NCBI RefSeq assembly: GCF_003268775.1
Contig: NZ_QLSU01000002.1
Location: forward strand, 310,001 to 374,000
DNA from: Paraburkholderia unamae
GTDB taxonomy: Bacteria; Pseudomonadota; Gammaproteobacteria; Burkholderiales; Burkholderiaceae
DNA: 64,000 nucleotides
Direction of reading: 5' to 3'
In this document: piece by piece, positions 60,355 through 64,000 of the stretch
How the letters are laid out: every line of letters begins with the position of its first letter
How positions within the stretch are numbered: the first letter of the stretch is position 1
Notes under the pieces: model-generated
The model's input: the letters and a program-made list of their open reading frames with translations, nothing else
Databases searched by the model: none
Told to the model about the DNA's origin: nothing
Position numbers and translations under genes: made by a program

Positions 60355-61422
60355 TCAGGGCGCCGACACCACCTTGCGCTTCTGCACGGCCGGGATGCCT
60401 TCGTAGTCGGGCAACTCGGCAAGTGGCTTGCCGATGGCCTTGGCGTAGAGCGGCATCATGTCGGCGAGGCGCTTGGCGATATCGGCGCGGCGCGCCGGCG
60501 TGTACGGATGCACGTAGATGAAGCCCTGATCGCGGTCGGCGCGCGTGGCTTGCGCGAGCTTGTCCCACAACGTGAGCGCCGCGCGCGGATCGAAGCCCGC
60601 GCGCGAGGCGATATCGCTGCCGATCACGTCGGCTTCGGTTTCGTCGGCGCGGCCGTAGTGCATCTCCACGAGCTGCGAGCCGATACCGAGCGGAAACACG
60701 CCGAGATCCGCGAGCCCGAACAGTTGTGGCACGCTGCCCGATTCGATCTGCGCGGCCTGCTGCTCGCCCAGGCGCTCGCGCACGTGCTCGCGCACCGCAT
60801 GCGCGATCTCGTGGCCGAGCAGCATGCCGAACTCATTGTCATTGAGCTTCACGCGGTCGAGCAGGCCGCCGTACACGACGATCTTGCCGCCCGGCAGCGC
60901 GTACATGCGGATGTCGTTCGAGCGGATGACCGCGATTTCCCACTTCCAGTTCTTGACGCGATCGCTCCACTTCAGCGAGTAAGGCGCGAGCCGGTCGACG
61001 AACGCGCGCACGCGCTGCACGTGCGGATCGCTTTCGGCGTAGAGGCGGTTCGAGTGGGCCGCGCCGCGCACGATTTCGTTGAACTCGGCCGTGGCCTGCG
61101 CTTCGAGCATCGGCGAGGGAATCAGGTTGCGGTAGACGGCGGCGTTGCCGAAACGCACCACGCGGCCCGTGTTTGGGGTGCCGGTGGTGCCGTTCGCGCC
61201 GCTTGCGCCAGACAGGTTGGCGGGCGCGACGGTCGCGGGCGCGCCGTTGTTGCCGGCACCCGTTGCCGCGTTGTTCGCAGCGCCGGCCGCCGCCGCAGCG
61301 GCGTTGCCCGGCGCGCCCGCAGGCGCGCTCGTGGCGGCCGGGTTGTCGGCGCCCCAGGCGTTCCAGGAAGAAAGGGCAGGCAGACAGGCGGCAATCGCCA
61401 GCACGAGCGTGCGCGAGCGCAT
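60355..61422 (-). CDS. exported M48-family metallopeptidase
   Basis: The 355-residue product has a signal peptide (MRSRTLVLAIAACLPALSSW, cleavage near AWGA). A low-complexity Ala/Gly/Asn segment follows (about 26-85), then the peptidase domain with HEIAHAVREHVRE and the third zinc ligand in ETEADVIGSDI. It resembles the Oma1/LoiP/BepA group of periplasmic proteases that work on outer-membrane proteins; no TPR domain is seen, so it is not BepA. The start at 61422 is the first Met giving a clean signal peptide. Confidence 0.85.
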   Translation of the reverse strand: MRSRTLVLAIAACLPALSSWNAWGADNPAATSAPAGAPGNAAAAAAGAANNAATGAGNNGAPATVAPANLSGASGANGTTGTPNTGRVVRFGNAAVYRNLIPSPMLEAQATAEFNEIVRGAAHSNRLYAESDPHVQRVRAFVDRLAPYSLKWSDRVKNWKWEIAVIRSNDIRMYALPGGKIVVYGGLLDRVKLNDNEFGMLLGHEIAHAVREHVRERLGEQQAAQIESGSVPQLFGLADLGVFPLGIGSQLVEMHYGRADETEADVIGSDIASRAGFDPRAALTLWDKLAQATRADRDQGFIYVHPYTPARRADIAKRLADMMPLYAKAIGKPLAELPDYEGIPAVQKRKVVSAP

Positions 61423-61484
61423 GCCGCAGCGGCGCGCAAGGCGCTCGCTCGATCGCGGGCTTTGCACGGCGTTCTCATGCGGGC

Positions 61485-62891
61485 TCACAACCGGACTCTC
61501 CACGGGGCAATACGAATGAGCAGGAGCATACCCGGTACCGCGAGCACCGTGCAGACGATGAAATAGTCGAACCAACCGATCTGCGCGACGACATAACCGC
61601 TCGCGGCCGAGGCCAGCGTGCGCGGCACCGAGGCGAGGCTCGTGAAGAGCGCGAACTGCGTGGCGGTGTAGCGCGGGTCGGTCGTGCTTGCAATATAGGC
61701 GGTGAATGCGGCGAGCGTGAGGCCCGTCGCGAAGGTCTCGAAGCCGTAGACGAGCGCGAGCGCCACGGCGCGCGGATCGAGCGTGAGCTGCACGTGCGCG
61801 CCGAACAGCCCGGCCACGGACGACACCCCGTGGCTCACGGCGAGCACCGTGTCGTAGATCGCGGCGAGCGAGGGCGAATCCGCGCCGAGCTGCGCGAGCC
61901 ACGCGAAGCCGAGCGTCGAGACCATCTGGAGGAAACCGAAAATCCACAGCCCGCGCCCGATGCCGATCTTCACGAGCGCCACGCCGCCGCCGATGCCGCC
62001 CGCGAGGCTCGCGCCAAAGGCCGTCATCTTGGCGATCACGCCGATCTCGGTGCGCGAGTAGCCGATGTCGAGAAAGAACGACGTCGAAAGCGTGGTCGCC
62101 ATCGTGTCGCCGAGCTTGTAGAGGAAGATGAACGCGAGCACGAACAGGGCGGCGGCGAGGCCGTCGCGGTGCACGAATTCGGCGAACGGCTGCACGATCG
62201 CCTCGCGCAGGTTCTTCGGCGGTGCGCCATGCACTTCGGGCTCGCTCACCACGAGCGACATGATCATGCCGGGAATCATGAACACCGCCGTCACGACGAA
62301 CACGGTGCTCCACGGCAGATGGTCGGAGAGGATCAGCGCGAGCGAGCCGGGCACGAGCGCCGCGATCTTGTACGCATTGACGTGCACGGCGTTGCCGAGG
62401 CCCTGCTGCGTGTCGGTGAGGAGTTCGCGCCGGTAGGCGTCGATGGCGATGTCCTGGCTTGCGCCGAAAAACGCCACGAGCGCGGTGAGCGCGGCCACGG
62501 TCCAGATCGAATCCTTCGGCGAAACGTAGCCGAGCGTGCCGATGGCGAGCGCCACCAGGATTTGCGTGACGAGCATCCAGCCGCGCCGCCGCCCGGGCTT
62601 CCAGCCCGGCAGGCGCGGCACGTAGCGGTCCATGAGCGGTGCCCAGACGAACTTCCACGTATAGGGAAACTGGATCAGCGCGAAGAGGCCGATTTCCTTG
62701 AGATTGACGCCCTCGGAGCGCAGCCACGCCTGCACGAGATAGACGAGCGTAAAGAGCGGCAGCCCCGAGGTGAAGCCAAGGAACACGCAGATCAGCATGT
62801 GCGTATTCAGGTACGCACGCCAGCCGGGGTGGGATTCGTGAGCGGCGAGGTGATCGTTGCGGGCAGGTGCCTCGTGGGGCGGATTCGGCAT
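61485..62891 (-). CDS. ampG: AmpG-type muropeptide permease (MFS)
   Basis: The 468-residue major-facilitator protein has about 12-14 membrane helices. It has the AmpG signature YLNTHMLICVFLGFTSGLPL, APLMDRYVPR and FGASQDIAIDAYRRELL. AmpG imports anhydromuropeptides for cell-wall recycling. The start is placed at 62891 (MPNPP). The first ATG of the frame, at 62954, lies inside the T-run of the metW terminator, so it is unlikely. No strong ribosome site is seen for either. Confidence 0.85.
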   Translation of the reverse strand: MPNPPHEAPARNDHLAAHESHPGWRAYLNTHMLICVFLGFTSGLPLFTLVYLVQAWLRSEGVNLKEIGLFALIQFPYTWKFVWAPLMDRYVPRLPGWKPGRRRGWMLVTQILVALAIGTLGYVSPKDSIWTVAALTALVAFFGASQDIAIDAYRRELLTDTQQGLGNAVHVNAYKIAALVPGSLALILSDHLPWSTVFVVTAVFMIPGMIMSLVVSEPEVHGAPPKNLREAIVQPFAEFVHRDGLAAALFVLAFIFLYKLGDTMATTLSTSFFLDIGYSRTEIGVIAKMTAFGASLAGGIGGGVALVKIGIGRGLWIFGFLQMVSTLGFAWLAQLGADSPSLAAIYDTVLAVSHGVSSVAGLFGAHVQLTLDPRAVALALVYGFETFATGLTLAAFTAYIASTTDPRYTATQFALFTSLASVPRTLASAASGYVVAQIGWFDYFIVCTVLAVPGMLLLIRIAPWRVRL

Positions 62892-62944
62892 GTCGTCGTT
62901 AGCGGCGGCGGTGTTGGGCGCGGTTCCTTGCGAACCGGTCGGGC

Positions 62945-62974
62945 GAAAAAACACGCGACGCCGCGCACGGCGTC
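62945..62974 (-). terminator. intrinsic terminator overlapping the metW stop codon
   Basis: On the minus strand GACGCC-GTGCGC-GGCGTC is followed by GCGTGTTTTTT. The first stem arm includes the metW stop codon (62973-62975). A-T runs on both sides allow bidirectional action. Confidence 0.75.
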
Positions 62975-63581
62975 ATTTTTTTCTCACGCGATAGACCGCA
63001 AGACTACCACGCCAGTTCACACCCCATCGAACGGTCTGACCCCCGTGCAGCACGGCGCGGTCGAGAATTTCGATGCCGACCTCGGGCGCGAGCGCCTCGA
63101 AATCCTTCACCGTGAGCACACGCACGTTCGGCGTGTTGTGCCACTGGTAGGGCAGCGACTTCGACACCGGCATGCGCCCGCGCAGCACCGAAAGCCGGTG
63201 CGGCCAGTAGCCGAAGTTCGGAAACGAGACGATGCACTCCTTGCCCACGCGCGCCGTCTCGCGCAGGATCGCGGCGGTCTGGTGAATCGTCTGCAAGGTC
63301 TGCGAGAGGATCGCGAAGTCGAAGCTCGCGTCTTCGAAGAGGCGCAGGCCGTCTTCGAGATTCTGCTGGATCACGTTGATGCCGTTCTTCACCGACGCGA
63401 GCACGCCCGCGTCGTTGATCTCGATGCCGTAGCCCGTGCATTCCAGCTCCTCGGTCAGAAGCGAGAGCAGCGAGCCGTCGCCGCAGCCGAGGTCGAGCAC
63501 CTTGGCGCGCGGTTCGATCCAGCGCGCGATGGTGCGGAAGTCGGGACGGGCGGAAAGACTGTCGAAAGCGCTCTGGTTCAT
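62973..63581 (-). CDS. metW: MetW, methionine biosynthesis protein
   Basis: This 202-residue methyltransferase-fold protein has the SAM-type motif [15 protein letters not shown] and the family segments [30 protein letters not shown] and [20 protein letters not shown]. It pairs with the MetX-type acyltransferase and is thought to be needed for its activity. Its ATG overlaps the metX stop by 4 bp. Confidence 0.95.
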   Translation of the reverse strand: MNQSAFDSLSARPDFRTIARWIEPRAKVLDLGCGDGSLLSLLTEELECTGYGIEINDAGVLASVKNGINVIQQNLEDGLRLFEDASFDFAILSQTLQTIHQTAAILRETARVGKECIVSFPNFGYWPHRLSVLRGRMPVSKSLPYQWHNTPNVRVLTVKDFEALAPEVGIEILDRAVLHGGQTVRWGVNWRGSLAVYRVRKK

Positions 63582-64000
63582 GCGCCCACCTCAGCAGCAA
63601 TACGTTCGTAGTAGGCGCGCACGACATTGTGATAGCGCGCGTCGTCGAGCAGGAAGGCGTCGTGGCCGTGCGGCGCGTCGATCTCCGCGTAGCTCACCTG
63701 GCGTTTGTGATCGAGCAGCGCCTTCACGAGTTCGCGCGAGCGTGCGGGCGCGAAGCGCCAGTCGGTCGCGAAGCTCGCCACGAGGTACTTCGCCTTCGTG
63801 TGCGCGAGCGCGCGCGTGAGGTCGCCGTCGAACGCCTTGGCGGGGTCGAAGTAGTCGAGCGCGCGCGTGATCAGCAAGTACGTGTTGGCGTCGAAATAGT
63901 CGGCGAACTTGTCGCCCTGGTAGCGCAGGTACGACTCCACCTCGAATTCCACGTCGAAGTTGAAGTTGTATTCGTCGACGGCGCCTTCCGCGCGGCGCAG
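63578..64000 (-). CDS. metX: homoserine O-acyltransferase MetX, C-terminal part
   Basis: The visible 140 residues are the C-terminus of the alpha/beta-hydrolase MetX; the gene continues past the window edge. It reads [40 protein letters not shown], and the catalytic Asp region [20 protein letters not shown] and His region [11 protein letters not shown]. It acylates homoserine in the first committed step of methionine synthesis. Whether acetyl- or succinyl-CoA is used cannot be told from this part. Confidence 0.93.
   Translation of the reverse strand: MRRAEGAVDEYNFNFDVEFEVESYLRYQGDKFADYFDANTYLLITRALDYFDPAKAFDGDLTRALAHTKAKYLVASFATDWRFAPARSRELVKALLDHKRQVSYAEIDAPHGHDAFLLDDARYHNVVRAYYERIAAEVGA

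Noticed and set aside
61173..63611. 812-residue plus-strand frame over ampG and metW
   Set aside because: The minus-strand genes are clear family members; the plus frame is Arg/Glu/His-rich without domains.

Overview
The window reads as a Burkholderiaceae chromosome (Burkholderia, Paraburkholderia or a close relative). The evidence is the uniformly high GC content and the gene neighbourhoods to the right of 22.3 kb: def-fmt-htpX-rsmB-ntrYX, queC-queE-queD, mreBCD-mrdA-rodA facing gatCAB, and xthA, an M48 peptidase, ampG and metW-metX. The genus is inferred from protein style and gene order; no database was searched.

Region 1 (1 to about 22.23 kb) is accessory DNA lying against the 3' end of an intact tRNA-Lys(CUU) gene at 22230-22305, the usual place for an integrative element. 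Its conjugation core is ordered like trwA-trwB-trwC of plasmid R388: a ribbon-helix-helix protein (12167-12508), a VirD4/TraD-type coupling ATPase (12708-15305) and a 1697-residue MOB_F relaxase-helicase (15419-20512). No type IV secretion genes, integrase catalytic domain or replication initiator are visible, so the element is either mobilizable only or continues left of the window. Three tandem HTH proteins (20638-21956) occupy the tRNA-proximal end.

The rest of region 1 is mostly unrecognised. From left to right it holds a three-gene plus-strand operon (two small secreted proteins and a membrane protein with ankyrin repeats), a Sel1-repeat protein with a lipoprotein, a lipoprotein with a metallopeptidase signature divergent from an XRE repressor across a perfect palindrome, an overlapping minus-strand operon of small membrane and basic proteins (6124-8188), and a second minus-strand block (8406-11199). 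That block includes a protein resembling the N-terminal domain of tyrosine integrases without a catalytic domain. At least three small proteins here share a C-terminal helical motif.

The most striking non-coding feature is an iteron-like array at 11516-11844, with about 13 units of a GGACAAACAGC core on a 24-bp period. It sits between the minus-strand block and the trwABC-like operon, beside several perfect inverted repeats that could form an oriT. Two island genes have an intrinsic terminator whose T-run runs straight into the Shine-Dalgarno sequence.

Region 2 (22.3-64 kb) is core chromosome. It includes a thioesterase, a patatin, a D-2-hydroxyacid dehydrogenase, GTP-dependent PEPCK, a LysR regulator, topoisomerase III, a thioredoxin-like protein and DprA. 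These are followed by N-terminal formyl-group metabolism (def, fmt), RsmB, the NtrY/NtrX two-component system (NtrX lacks an AAA+ domain), tRNA-Phe and queuosine biosynthesis (QueC, QueE, QueD). The rod-shape operon, GatCAB, a PPK2 kinase, exonuclease III, an AmpG-type permease, and MetW with the C-terminal part of MetX complete it.
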